From assembly GCF_011397115.1 (NCBI RefSeq), contig NZ_AP022822.1:377001-441000 (forward strand): 64,000 bases of DNA, written 5' to 3'. A program made the translations under genes and the position numbers. This document shows, piece by piece, positions 15,688 to 24,503 of this stretch; positions within the stretch are counted from its first letter, which is position 1; every line of letters starts with the position of its first letter. Source of the stretch: Enterococcus saigonensis (GTDB lineage: Bacteria; Bacillota; Bacilli; Lactobacillales; Enterococcaceae). The notes below the pieces were generated by a model. It searched no databases. It was given only the letters and a program-made list of their open reading frames with translations, and was not told where the DNA came from.

Positions 15688-16635
15688 ATGAAATGGAATG
15701 AAATTAAAGTTGAAACCGCTAGTGAAGCGGTGGAAGCTGTAGCAAATATTTTAATGGAAGCTGGTGCTAGCGGGGTCGCAATCGAAGATAGTTTGGATGC
15801 GGAATATTTTCAATCTGATGCTTTTGGTGAACTTTTAGACAAAGAGAATTTTACTAATTTAGCAGAAGGCGAGGCAATCGTACAAGCTTATTTTCCAGAA
15901 ACAACATTTTTACCGGAAATCTTACCTTTTATCAAAGAACAGATTAGTAAATTACCAGAATATGGTTTAGCTATTGGTAAAAATAGTGTTACAACAAGCG
16001 AGGTTTCTGATCAAGACTGGGCGACTGCTTGGAAAAAATATTATCATCCTGTTCGAGTAACACGTTATCTAACGATTGTACCTCAATGGGAAGAATACGA
16101 CGCGGTTTCTCCTGAGGAAAAAATTATTACGTTGGACCCAGGTATGGCATTTGGGACTGGGACACACCCAACCACCAATTTAACTTTACAAGCATTAGAA
16201 ATGACGTTACGCGGTGGTGAAACGTTGCTCGATGTAGGGACAGGTTCTGGCGTATTAAGTATTGCCAGCAAATTTTTAGGCGCAAAGGATGTTCATGCTT
16301 TTGACTTAGATGAAGTAGCTGTTCGGTCGGCGCAAGAAAATATGGATTTAAATCCAATTGCCAAAGATGTTCATGTGAGTGCCAATGATTTATTGAACGG
16401 GGTAGAAATTAAAGCAGATGTGATCGTAGCCAATATTTTAGCTGATATTATTATCAAAATGATTCCAGATGCCACTCGTTTATTGAAAAATGAAGGAACG
16501 TTAATTGTCTCTGGTATTATTGAAGGGAAAAAAGAGGAAGTTTTGGCAGTTTTGCGTACCTATGGTTTCCATGTTGCCCAAATTTTGCAGCAAAAAGACT
16601 GGTTTGCAATTATTTTGAAAAAAGAGGAAGTTTGA
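15688..16635 (+). CDS. prmA: Ribosomal protein L11 methyltransferase
   Basis: A 315-residue SAM-dependent methyltransferase that methylates ribosomal protein L11. The N-terminal substrate-recognition domain is at about 1-110. The catalytic domain shows Asp-Pro-Gly-Met-Ala-Phe-Gly-Thr-Gly-Thr-His-Pro-Thr-Thr, the SAM motif Leu-Asp-Val-Gly-Thr-Gly-Ser-Gly, and the Ala-Asn-Ile-Leu-Ala active-site motif. AAAGGAG ribosome site upstream. rsmE follows after 1 bp, as commonly seen in Firmicutes. Confidence 0.97.
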   Translation: MKWNEIKVETASEAVEAVANILMEAGASGVAIEDSLDAEYFQSDAFGELLDKENFTNLAEGEAIVQAYFPETTFLPEILPFIKEQISKLPEYGLAIGKNSVTTSEVSDQDWATAWKKYYHPVRVTRYLTIVPQWEEYDAVSPEEKIITLDPGMAFGTGTHPTTNLTLQALEMTLRGGETLLDVGTGSGVLSIASKFLGAKDVHAFDLDEVAVRSAQENMDLNPIAKDVHVSANDLLNGVEIKADVIVANILADIIIKMIPDATRLLKNEGTLIVSGIIEGKKEEVLAVLRTYGFHVAQILQQKDWFAIILKKEEV

Positions 16636-16636
16636 G

Positions 16637-17383
16637 ATGCAACGGTATTTTATTTCTACGCCTTATAAAAGTGGCGAAATTCGTTTAAAAGGGGAAGCTT
16701 TTCATCACATGGTTCGTGTGATGCGAATGAAGTTAGCAGATAAGGTCTATCTGGTCTATAAAGATCAAATTGCAATTATTGCCAAAATTACTGCTATTGA
16801 AGAAAATACAGTTGTTTTAAGTGAGGTAGCCAAAGAACTGCAAAATAAAGAATTACCTCTTTTAGTGACGATAGCCAGTGGTTATCCAAAAGGTGATAAA
16901 TTAGAATGGATTGTCCAAAAAGGAACGGAATTGGGTGCTTATGAATTTATTGGTTTTCCTGCGCAAAGCTCTGTGGTAAAGTGGGATGAAAAAAAATTGG
17001 CCAAGAAAAAACAACGCTTGATAAAAATTTCCCAAGAAGCAGCTGAACAATCACAAAGACAATTAACACCGAATGTAGAACTTTTAACCAATGAAAAACA
17101 ATTGTGGGATAAATTAGCCGATTACGACGCAATTATCGTAGCGTATGAAGAATCAGCTAAGCAAGGAGAAAAAGCTCAATTAGTTCAAGTTTTGCAAGGT
17201 TTACCAGTTGGCAGCCGTTTATTAGCCATTTTTGGTCCAGAAGGTGGAATTACTCCTGCTGAAATTGAAAAAATGACTGCATTAGGCGGTAAATTATGCG
17301 GTTTAGGACCGCGAATTTTACGAACAGAAACAGCCCCTTTATATTTGCTAAGTGCTGTTAGTTACCAGTGGGAATTATTGTAA
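16637..17383 (+). CDS. rsmE: 16S rRNA m3U1498 methyltransferase
   Basis: A 248-residue SPOUT-class methyltransferase with an N-terminal PUA-like domain (about 1-70) and a C-terminal knotted SAM-binding domain carrying Phe-Gly-Pro-Glu-Gly-Gly-Ile-Thr and Leu-Gly-Pro-Arg-Ile-Leu-Arg-Thr-Glu-Thr-Ala-Pro. It modifies uridine 1498 of 16S rRNA. It is coupled to prmA (1-bp gap). Confidence 0.97.
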   Translation: MQRYFISTPYKSGEIRLKGEAFHHMVRVMRMKLADKVYLVYKDQIAIIAKITAIEENTVVLSEVAKELQNKELPLLVTIASGYPKGDKLEWIVQKGTELGAYEFIGFPAQSSVVKWDEKKLAKKKQRLIKISQEAAEQSQRQLTPNVELLTNEKQLWDKLADYDAIIVAYEESAKQGEKAQLVQVLQGLPVGSRLLAIFGPEGGITPAEIEKMTALGGKLCGLGPRILRTETAPLYLLSAVSYQWELL

Positions 17384-17395
17384 AGAGGTGAGATT

Positions 17396-18052
17396 ATGAA
17401 CGTTAGTGAGATTATCAGTCTACGCATAATAAATCCAGCGATAACAGACTGGGATTTTAAAGATCAACTTTTATCATTACAAGAACTGCCATTAAAAGAA
17501 ATTGTTGTCTTGCCGAATCATTTGGAAAGAGCCAAGCAGCTTTTGGCAAAGACAGCGATTAAAATTGGTACTGTGATTGATTATCCACTTGGAAATGGAA
17601 CCATCGCTAAAAAGGCATTTGAAGTGGGAAAAGCATTTCAAAGTGGCGCGGATTTTTTAGAAATTACAGTTTCACCTACAATGCTGATTCAACAACGTGA
17701 TCAAGTGCAAGAATTACAAAAAACATTGCACTCTTTAGCAATGGCGTGGGGAGAAATTCGGGTGCGGATGGATAGCCGCGATTTAAAAGAATTACAAAAA
17801 ATCGAAATAGCGCCTTTATTTAAAGAACTAGGCTGGAATCAGCTTGTCTTAGATGAGGGAGATTCTTTTGATAATGCCAAGCATGATGCTACGCTTTTTA
17901 ATTATGATGCCGGAAAAAGCGTTAAGTTACAAATCAACTTAACCCATGTAAGCCATGAACAACTTCAAGAATTAATGTTAAGCGGAGCCGATAGTCTGGG
18001 AATCTTAACCTTATCTGGTTTAGATTTAACCACAGAATTAAAGACTTTTTAG
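17396..18052 (+). CDS. DeoC-like TIM-barrel protein lacking the catalytic lysine
   Basis: A 218-residue protein with clear resemblance to deoxyribose-phosphate aldolase (DeoC) in the first half: Val-Val-Leu-Pro-Asn-His-Leu-Glu-Arg-Ala at the equivalent of the N-terminal strand, then Ile-Gly-Thr-Val-Ile-Asp-Tyr-Pro-Leu-Gly matching the family's Val-Ile-Gly-Phe-Pro-Leu-Gly, and a glycine-alanine-aspartate turn. The Schiff-base lysine motif (Val-Lys-Thr-Ser-Thr-Gly in DeoC) is replaced by Leu-Val-Leu-Asp-Glu-Gly-Asp, and the acidic residue before the central loop is Glu rather than Asp. Aldolase activity is therefore unlikely. It is 12 bp downstream of rsmE with its own GAGGTG site, so it belongs to the prmA-rsmE transcript. 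Function unknown. Confidence 0.7.
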   Translation: MNVSEIISLRIINPAITDWDFKDQLLSLQELPLKEIVVLPNHLERAKQLLAKTAIKIGTVIDYPLGNGTIAKKAFEVGKAFQSGADFLEITVSPTMLIQQRDQVQELQKTLHSLAMAWGEIRVRMDSRDLKELQKIEIAPLFKELGWNQLVLDEGDSFDNAKHDATLFNYDAGKSVKLQINLTHVSHEQLQELMLSGADSLGILTLSGLDLTTELKTF

Positions 18053-18067
18053 AGAAGTTTGCGGTGA

Positions 18068-18097
18068 TTGAAATCATGTTTACTTCTAGTGTATAAT
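18068..18097 (+). promoter_or_regulatory. Promoter upstream of a terminator in the rel leader
   Basis: TTGAAA (18068-18073), 18-bp spacer, TATAAT (18092-18097). A terminator-like hairpin starts about 11 bp after the predicted start site, which raises the possibility of attenuation before rel or of a very short transcript. Confidence 0.55.
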
Positions 18098-18114
18098 AAC
18101 CCTAATTATTCACA

Positions 18115-18144
18115 AAGTACCGGCTGAAAAGCGGTACTTTTATT
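18115..18144 (+). terminator. Terminator of the prmA-rsmE operon / possible attenuator
   Basis: AAGTACCG (18115-18122) pairs with CGGTACTT (18132-18139), followed by a short T-run. Confidence 0.8.
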
Positions 18145-18230
18145 CATAACAATCAGTTATTTTTTTAAGTATAAAATTAGGATAGAATAGTAAAAAGATT
18201 GATTTTATAAAAAGATAATGAAGGATATTA

Positions 18231-18276
18231 AGGCGAAGTTTTGAACAGTTAGAACACTATGATCAAAAGTTCGTCT
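18231..18276 (+). other. Hairpin in the rel leader
   Basis: AGGCGAAGTTTTGA (18231-18244) pairs with TCAAAAGTTCGTCT (18263-18276), with one mismatch and one G-U pair. It lacks a T-run, so it is not a terminator. Its role is unknown. Confidence 0.4.
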
Positions 18277-18331
18277 TAGTATCTGTAGCTCAGTTTTTTC
18301 ACAATGTTTTCTAAAGAAAAGAGGTATGCTT

Positions 18332-20542
18332 GTGGCAAAAGATGAAATCGTAACAGGTCCCGGTGTGATTCGTTTAGTGAGTCAATATATGAGCCCAGAA
18401 CATGTGGCCTTTGTACAAAAAGCGTTGGACTATGCCACGGAAGCGCATAAAGAACAATTTCGTAAATCTGGTGAACCCTACATCATTCATCCTATTCAAG
18501 TTGCAGGGATTTTAGCTGAATTGCATATGGATCCGCATACTGTTGCTACTGGTTTTTTGCATGATGTAGTGGAAGATACGCCAATTACGCTAGCAGATTT
18601 AACTCGTGACTTCGGAAGTGATGTAGCGATGTTAGTAGACGGCGTCACAAAATTGGGGAAAATTAAATACAAATCCCACGAAGAGCAGTTAGCGGAAAAT
18701 CACCGTAAAATGTTGATTGCCATGGCACAAGATTTACGAGTAATTATGGTGAAATTGGCAGACCGCTTGCATAATATGCGGACACTAAAACACTTACGGG
18801 AAGATAAACAGCGACGCATTGCTAAAGAAACACTGGAAATTTACGCCCCGTTAGCTCATCGCTTGGGGATCAGCCGAATCAAATGGGAACTAGAAGATAC
18901 GGCTTTGCGCTATTTAAATCCACAGCAATACTATCGCATTGTTCACTTAATGCAGTCAAAACGAGATGAACGGGAATCTTACGTAGCCGAAACAGTAGAA
19001 GAAATTCGTGTGGCAACAGAAGAATTGGATATTTATGCTGAAATTTATGGTCGTCCCAAACATATTTATTCCATCTATCGTAAAATGGTGGATCAAAAGA
19101 AAAAATTTGAAGAGATTTATGACTTGTTAGCGATTCGTGTTATTGTTGATACAATTAAAGATTGTTATGCGGTTTTAGGCACGATCCACACAAAATGGAA
19201 ACCAATGCCGGGACGTTTTAAAGATTACATTGCGATGCCAAAAGCTAACATGTATCAGTCCTTGCATACTACTGTTATTGGTCCAAAGGGCAATCCTGTT
19301 GAGATTCAAATTCGTACGCATGAAATGCATGAAATTGCTGAATTTGGGGTGGCAGCGCACTGGGCTTATAAAGAAGGCAAGACAGACAAAGTAAAACCTG
19401 ATAAAATGACCAATCAGATCAGTTGGTTTAGAGAAATTTTAGAACTTCAAGATGAAAGTTATGATGCTTCTGAATTTATGGAAGGCGTCAAAGGAGATAT
19501 CTTTAGTGATAAGGTCTACGTCTTCACACCAAAAGGAGATGTAACGGAATTGCCTCAAGGATCAGGCCCGTTAGATTTTGCTTATAGTATTCATACAGAT
19601 GTGGGCAATAAGACTACCGGAGCGAAGGTAAATGGTAAAATGGTCCAGCTGGATTATAAATTGAAAAATGGCGATATCGTGGAGATATTAACTTCACCCA
19701 ATTCTTTTGGTCCTAGTCGTGACTGGTTAAAATTTGTTGCAACCAGCAAAGCTAAAAATAAGATTAAGCGCTTTTTTAAAGCGCAAGATCGAGAAGAAAA
19801 CGTGCAAAAAGGCCATGATGCAGTGTATAAAACGTTGCAAGAAATGGAATTTTTGCCAAAAGATTACATGAACAAAAACAAAATGGCTGATCTTTTGGAG
19901 CGTTTTAATTATCAATCTGAGGATGATTTGTATGCTGCTGTGGGTTATGGCGAAGTTAGTCCCACGACAGTTGCAAATCGTTTAACAGAAGAAGAACGTC
20001 GTCAGAAAAAAGAAGAAAAAGAAAAGCAAAAAGTTCAAGAAATGATGAATCAGCCGGCGACAAAAAAAGAAGATCGGATGAAAGTGCGTCATGATGGTGG
20101 TATCGTTATTGAAGGCGCAGATAACTTACTAATCCGTATTAGCCGTTGTTGCAACCCAGTACCAGGAGATGACATCGTAGGTTATATCACAAAAGGTCGC
20201 GGTATTTCTATTCACCGAAGGGATTGTCCCAATGTAAATACTCCCACCGCTGAAAAGAGGCTCATTGAAGTGGAATGGGAAGACACTTCTAATAATTCAA
20301 AGGAGTATGACGCTGATTTAGAAATCTATGGTTATGATCGTTCGGGACTTTTAAATGATGTTTTACAGACCGTCAATAGCATGACGAAACGTTTACAAAG
20401 TGTGGAAGCCAAGTCAAATAAAGATAAAATGGCAACGATTCGTATTACAGTAGGAATTCAAAACTTAACACATTTGAAACAAATTGTTGATAAAATCAAA
20501 CAAATTCCTGAAGTTTACAGTGTTAGAAGAACGAAGGGGTAG
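18332..20542 (+). CDS. rel: Bifunctional (p)ppGpp synthetase/hydrolase (Rel)
   Basis: A 736-residue RelA/SpoT homologue, the stringent-response enzyme. Domain order: HD hydrolase (about 25-180, with His-Asp-Val-Val-Glu-Asp-Thr), synthetase (about 235-345, with the Gly-Arg-Pro-Lys-His loop), TGS (about 390-450, opening Val-Phe-Thr-Pro-Lys-Gly-Asp), zinc-finger-like domain (Arg-Cys-Cys-Asn-Pro-Val-Pro-Gly-Asp...Arg-Asp-Cys-Pro), and a C-terminal ACT domain. The intact HD motif indicates both activities. The GTG at 18332 is preferred to ATG 18326, since GAGG (18321-18324) lies seven bases from it. dtd follows after 3 bp, the conserved rel-dtd pair. Confidence 0.97.
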   Translation: MAKDEIVTGPGVIRLVSQYMSPEHVAFVQKALDYATEAHKEQFRKSGEPYIIHPIQVAGILAELHMDPHTVATGFLHDVVEDTPITLADLTRDFGSDVAMLVDGVTKLGKIKYKSHEEQLAENHRKMLIAMAQDLRVIMVKLADRLHNMRTLKHLREDKQRRIAKETLEIYAPLAHRLGISRIKWELEDTALRYLNPQQYYRIVHLMQSKRDERESYVAETVEEIRVATEELDIYAEIYGRPKHIYSIYRKMVDQKKKFEEIYDLLAIRVIVDTIKDCYAVLGTIHTKWKPMPGRFKDYIAMPKANMYQSLHTTVIGPKGNPVEIQIRTHEMHEIAEFGVAAHWAYKEGKTDKVKPDKMTNQISWFREILELQDESYDASEFMEGVKGDIFSDKVYVFTPKGDVTELPQGSGPLDFAYSIHTDVGNKTTGAKVNGKMVQLDYKLKNGDIVEILTSPNSFGPSRDWLKFVATSKAKNKIKRFFKAQDREENVQKGHDAVYKTLQEMEFLPKDYMNKNKMADLLERFNYQSEDDLYAAVGYGEVSPTTVANRLTEEERRQKKEEKEKQKVQEMMNQPATKKEDRMKVRHDGGIVIEGADNLLIRISRCCNPVPGDDIVGYITKGRGISIHRRDCPNVNTPTAEKRLIEVEWEDTSNNSKEYDADLEIYGYDRSGLLNDVLQTVNSMTKRLQSVEAKSNKDKMATIRITVGIQNLTHLKQIVDKIKQIPEVYSVRRTKG

Positions 20543-20545
20543 AAA

Positions 20546-20992
20546 ATGAAAGCTGTTATACAACGAGTAAAATCAGCCAGTGTGACTATCGACGAGCAAG
20601 TTGTTGGTGAAATTAAGCAAGGTTTTATGATTTTACTAGGAATTCATGTGGAAGATACTATAGAAGATGTAGATTATTTGGTGCGAAAGATTACGATGAT
20701 GCGCATTTTTGAAGATGATGCAGGAAAAATGAATTTGAATATTGATGCTGTTGCTGGTAGTATTTTGAGTATTTCACAATTTACGTTATATGCAGATACC
20801 AAAAAAGGTAATCGTCCAAGTTTCGTTAAGGCTGCTCGTCCTGAGCAAGCAGTTCCACTTTATCAAGCATTTAATGAAGGCTTACGTCAAAGTGGGCTTT
20901 CTGTAGAAACAGGTGAATTTGGCGCGGACATGCAAGTTGCCCTTGTCAATGACGGTCCTGTGACTATTATTATTGATACGCGAGATAAATAA
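20546..20992 (+). CDS. dtd: D-aminoacyl-tRNA deacylase
   Basis: A 148-residue DTD, which hydrolyses D-amino acids from mischarged tRNA. Both family motifs are present: Ser-Gln-Phe-Thr-Leu-Tyr-Ala-Asp (active-site SQFTL) and the cross-subunit Asn-Asp-Gly-Pro-Val-Thr (variant of the Gly-cisPro motif). It is translationally close to rel (3-bp gap). Confidence 0.97.
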   Translation: MKAVIQRVKSASVTIDEQVVGEIKQGFMILLGIHVEDTIEDVDYLVRKITMMRIFEDDAGKMNLNIDAVAGSILSISQFTLYADTKKGNRPSFVKAARPEQAVPLYQAFNEGLRQSGLSVETGEFGADMQVALVNDGPVTIIIDTRDK

Positions 20993-20994
20993 GA

Positions 20995-21042
20995 AAAGAT
21001 CTGAAGCAAAATTTTTTTAGGAATTTTGTTTCAGATCTTTTT
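20995..21042. terminator. Bidirectional terminator after dtd
   Basis: AAAGATCTGAA/TTCAGATCTTT extended by CAAAATT/AATTTTG around a T-rich loop, with a T-run on the plus strand. It also serves the converging GIY-YIG gene. Confidence 0.9.
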
Positions 21043-21074
21043 GTTCACAATTTTTTATGTCAGTTTTCTAATTT

Positions 21075-21992
21075 TCAAATAGCCTCATCAGACGGTGTAA
21101 CTTTATGATAACGGGTATAGTAACTTCTTAAAATGTCTAAAGGATCGACGTCTTCTTTTTGTAAGGGTGAGAGTGAAAACTTTTCCGTGGGAAATATTAC
21201 GGCAGTATCATCCTTTTGGATAATTGTTTTTACAATGCTACCGTAAGCAATAAAATAAATCTTTTGATAATTTTCTGACAAGGGTAGTTTTAAAGTCAAT
21301 TGTTTTTTTTGACAGAATTTATTTCGTTGCTGAATGTAGTGATACAGACGTTGACAAAGTTCAAGTTGCTCTTTTATTAATTGGGCATGTTCGAAATTTT
21401 GCTGCTTTGCACTATAAGCAATACGCTCTTTTAACAAATTGAAAAAGGTCGTTTTTTTACCAGCAAAGAAAGCATGACAATTGGCGAGACGTTCTGTAAG
21501 TGAATAGTGCTCAACAGCAGGTAATTGCTGTTGAATCATTTTTTTTGTGACGTTATTTACCTTTGGAAGTAAGTACGTTTCGCTTAATAGTGCCACAATT
21601 TCTGGTAGTTGTTTGTACTGCCGAAATGGGCCTACGCTAGTGGTAGTTGGACTTTTGGTTAAAACAGGGCCACTTTCAGTAAAATCAACGTAACAATAAT
21701 TTTGATAATAGTTCATCACACGATTGTAATGAGGATGAATTTTTTGGATTAGGCGACATTCTAGTAAAAGAGCATCCAATTCAGTATCAACAGGTTGAAT
21801 TTCTAAGTCAGCAATGTTGAATACCATCCGTTGTACTTTTTTAGAATGTTGTTGGTTTTTTTGAAAATAAGAGCGGACTCGCCTTTTTAAATTTTTTGCT
21901 TTTCCAACATAGAGAATATCGCCGTGTATATCTTTCATTAAATATATGCCTGGTGTTTCTGGTAAGTGTTGTAATTTATCTTGTAAAGTCAT
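21075..21992 (-). CDS. GIY-YIG endonuclease, UvrC N-terminal/Cho-like
   Basis: A 305-residue protein equivalent to the N-terminal half of UvrC. It starts with the GIY-YIG nuclease: Pro-Gly-Ile-Tyr-Leu-Met-Lys, Ile-Leu-Tyr-Val-Gly-Lys-Ala-Lys-Asn-Leu-Lys-Arg-Arg-Val-Arg, and the metal-binding Glu (Glu78) in Leu-Leu-Leu-Glu-Cys-Arg-Leu-Ile. A UVR/UvrB-interaction motif with Glu-Arg-Ile-Ala-Tyr...Phe-Glu-His-Ala lies at about 190-225. The C-terminal RNase H-like nuclease and helix-hairpin-helix domains of UvrC are absent, as in E. coli Cho (about 295 residues), which makes the 3' incision at bulky lesions. A full uvrC is expected elsewhere. The ribosome site is weak (AAGAGA). Confidence 0.85.
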   Translation of the reverse strand: MTLQDKLQHLPETPGIYLMKDIHGDILYVGKAKNLKRRVRSYFQKNQQHSKKVQRMVFNIADLEIQPVDTELDALLLECRLIQKIHPHYNRVMNYYQNYCYVDFTESGPVLTKSPTTTSVGPFRQYKQLPEIVALLSETYLLPKVNNVTKKMIQQQLPAVEHYSLTERLANCHAFFAGKKTTFFNLLKERIAYSAKQQNFEHAQLIKEQLELCQRLYHYIQQRNKFCQKKQLTLKLPLSENYQKIYFIAYGSIVKTIIQKDDTAVIFPTEKFSLSPLQKEDVDPLDILRSYYTRYHKVTPSDEAI

Positions 21993-22112
21993 TATTTTCG
22001 TCTCTTTTTTATTTTTAGTGGATTTAGTATAACGTAAAAATGAAATTTAGCCAAAAACATTAGGAGCGTAATCCAGCAAGATTAAAGGTACAATAACAAT
22101 GAGGTGAAGAAG

Positions 22113-22616
22113 ATGGAAACTATTTTAATCGATCGTTTTACTTGTGAGGGCAAAGGCTTTGTTGTAGGTCGTATTGCCAAAGGTGTCTGCTATATTGGAA
22201 CAGCAAACGTAGCAAAGGAGGAGTTAGAGAAGTTTTTTAAAGGTTGGCCATTAAAAGAGGAAAAAGGGAGTAGTCAGGAAGTAAAAACACAATTGATGGC
22301 ATATTTTATGGGGAAATTAGAAGAATTTAATTTTCCTTTAGCGTTAGTTGGAACCACTTTTCAAAAAAAAGTATGGCAAAAATTAGTAACAGTTCCTTAT
22401 GGAAAAACAATTACCTATAGCGAGTTAGCATTGCAAGTTGGCTATGAAAAAGGAGTACGGGCAGTGGCAAATGCTGTCGGACGTAACCCCATTATGATTG
22501 TCGTACCTTGCCATCGCGTGATTGGTAAGAATGGTCGTTTGACAGGGTATCGTGGAGGACTTGCAATGAAGGTGGCACTTTTACAGTCCGAAGGAATATC
22601 TGAATATGCATATTAA
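22113..22616 (+). CDS. ogt: Methylated-DNA--protein-cysteine methyltransferase
   Basis: A 167-residue O6-alkylguanine-DNA alkyltransferase, a suicide repair protein. The active-site motif Pro-Cys-His-Arg-Val carries acceptor Cys133, with the helix-turn-helix before it (Thr-Tyr-Ser-Glu-Leu-Ala) and Asn-Gly-Arg-Leu-Thr-Gly-Tyr-Arg-Gly-Gly after it. ATG 22113 is used rather than GTG 22104, because GAGGTG immediately precedes it at good spacing. Divergent from the Cho-like gene; both are repair functions. Confidence 0.95.
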   Translation: METILIDRFTCEGKGFVVGRIAKGVCYIGTANVAKEELEKFFKGWPLKEEKGSSQEVKTQLMAYFMGKLEEFNFPLALVGTTFQKKVWQKLVTVPYGKTITYSELALQVGYEKGVRAVANAVGRNPIMIVVPCHRVIGKNGRLTGYRGGLAMKVALLQSEGISEYAY

Positions 22617-22721
22617 AAGTTTTTTAAGGAAATGAAAAGACAAGAAACCAGCGTTGTATTATAATTAATTTATTATCATGTAAACACTTTAATTTTAATA
22701 TAGAGGACTGGAGGAGAGAAA

Positions 22722-24377
22722 ATGGCAACTGTTGGCACTTATTCACATCAGGATATAAATCCTGATAATCATTTATTCTCAAGTTTTAAGACAATGGTGG
22801 AGTCTGTTTTTTATGGAAACAATGTTACGTCGATAAAAGATTTGGCTACTGCCTATGATTTAGCCAAAGATGTTCCAGGGGCAGTGGTCACAGATATGCC
22901 TGTTTGGCATACTGAAGATTTAGGTTTACCAAAAGATGCAAAAGTTATTGTTTTTAATGATGGGAAAGTCACCGGACGCACGGCGGCAGCAAGACGTGTG
23001 ATTGGACAACCAGGGATTGACCGTACTTATTATGAAGGAATATTGCGCCAGGCCTTATACGAGGGACAATACCAGCAATTCTATCGTGGTGAGGTTTTGG
23101 TGGGCTTAGATCCGGAATTTATGGTGAAAGGCCATTTATTATTGCCTGCAGGTTATGAAACCAATTTTTATTCTTATCTATTAAATTTTCAAATTCTAAC
23201 AAATGAATTTCAGAAATTATACACAACTTCGGTGGAATATCCGGAGAATGATATTTATTTATACGCAGATCCAGATTGGCGTCATTCAGATTTTCCTCAT
23301 GGATTGGCCTTGTTTGATCCAGAGCATAATGTTGCAGCTGTCTTAGGTTTAAATTACTTTGGGGAACTAAAAAAAGCTACACTAACACTAGCTTGGGCAA
23401 CAGCACATCGCAATGGTTTTGTTGCGTGTCATGGAGGAATGAAACAATATCATAAAGGAAATAACAAGTTTACAATGGCAGCTTTTGGACTTTCAGGTTC
23501 AGGAAAATCTACCATCACGCTAGCCAAACATGGAGATAAGTATCAAGTGGATGTATTGCATGATGATGCTTTTGTCATTAACAAAGAACATGGCTCAACA
23601 ACTGCATTAGAGCCGGCTTATTTTGATAAAACACAAGATTATCCCTTAGATGATGATGCAGTGAAGTATTTTTTAACTTGTCAAAACGTCGGGGTAACTT
23701 TGGACAAGGATAATAATAAAGTCATCGTCACACAAGATATTCGTAACGGGAATGGTCGTACGGTGAAGTCACGCTATGTTACGCCAAATCGTGTTGATCA
23801 TTTAAAAGAAGCAGTAGATGCAATTTTTTGGATTATGAAAGACGATAGTTTACCACCAGTCATTAAAATTGATGATCCTGCTTTAGCTGCGGTTTTTGGC
23901 TTGACATTGGCAACAAAGCGTACCACAGCAGAAAATGTTGTTGGTAACGTAGATTTGGATAAATTGGTAATTGAACCGTTTGCTAATCCTTTCCGTTGCT
24001 ATCCCTTAGGTCAAGATTATGCTGATTTTCGCGCAATATTTTCCAATGAAAAGACGCATACTGCTTGTTATATTTTAAATACAGGTTTTTATAAAGGTAA
24101 TAAAGTAAAACCTCAAGATACCCTTGGCGCTATTGAAAAAATTGTAGATGGAACGGCAGAATTTATTCCTTTTGGTCCGTTGGAAAATATGAGCTATTTG
24201 CCTATTGAAGGCTTTGAGGTAGATTTTGCTGACGCTACCTATCTCACCCAATTGAAAGTACGGATGCAAGGACGACTTGATTTTATTTTGGCCCAAAAAG
24301 AAGAAAATGAAGGTTATAATGCCTTACCAGATGAAGTTGCAAAAGTAATGGAAAAAATAATCGAACAGTTGGTTTAA
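22722..24377 (+). CDS. pckA: Phosphoenolpyruvate carboxykinase (ATP), lactobacillus type
   Basis: A 551-residue ATP-dependent PEPCK interconverting oxaloacetate and PEP. The P-loop GLSGSGKST is at 256-264, preceded by the Cys-His-Gly-Gly-Met-Lys-Gln-Tyr-His stretch and followed by Leu-His-Asp-Asp-Ala-Phe-Val-Ile (kinase-2 metal motif) and Thr-Lys-Arg-Thr-Thr-Ala-Glu-Asn. These are the forms seen in lactobacillus PEPCKs rather than in the E. coli enzyme. It is the gateway from four-carbon acids to gluconeogenesis, or can fix CO2 in reverse. GGAGG ribosome site. A TGTAAACACTTTAA element at about 22680 resembles a cre only loosely. Confidence 0.94.
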   Translation: MATVGTYSHQDINPDNHLFSSFKTMVESVFYGNNVTSIKDLATAYDLAKDVPGAVVTDMPVWHTEDLGLPKDAKVIVFNDGKVTGRTAAARRVIGQPGIDRTYYEGILRQALYEGQYQQFYRGEVLVGLDPEFMVKGHLLLPAGYETNFYSYLLNFQILTNEFQKLYTTSVEYPENDIYLYADPDWRHSDFPHGLALFDPEHNVAAVLGLNYFGELKKATLTLAWATAHRNGFVACHGGMKQYHKGNNKFTMAAFGLSGSGKSTITLAKHGDKYQVDVLHDDAFVINKEHGSTTALEPAYFDKTQDYPLDDDAVKYFLTCQNVGVTLDKDNNKVIVTQDIRNGNGRTVKSRYVTPNRVDHLKEAVDAIFWIMKDDSLPPVIKIDDPALAAVFGLTLATKRTTAENVVGNVDLDKLVIEPFANPFRCYPLGQDYADFRAIFSNEKTHTACYILNTGFYKGNKVKPQDTLGAIEKIVDGTAEFIPFGPLENMSYLPIEGFEVDFADATYLTQLKVRMQGRLDFILAQKEENEGYNALPDEVAKVMEKIIEQLV

Positions 24378-24386
24378 GGAAAAAAG

Positions 24387-24425
24387 AAAATTCGTCAAAG
24401 ATAATCTTCTTGGCGAATTTTTTTT
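24387..24425 (+). terminator. pckA terminator
   Basis: AAAATTCGTCAA (24387-24398) pairs with TTGGCGAATTTT (24410-24421), followed by T. Confidence 0.88.
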
Positions 24426-24503
24426 GTAGTAAAAATAATGAATATGACATGTTATAAAAGTATTTTTTACCAAAAAAACAATGCGAGGTAAAAAAGATTC
24501 TGT

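Noticed and set aside
22676..22695. cre site upstream of pckA
   Set aside because: TGTAAACACTTTAA lacks the central CG and the terminal CA; too weak to call.
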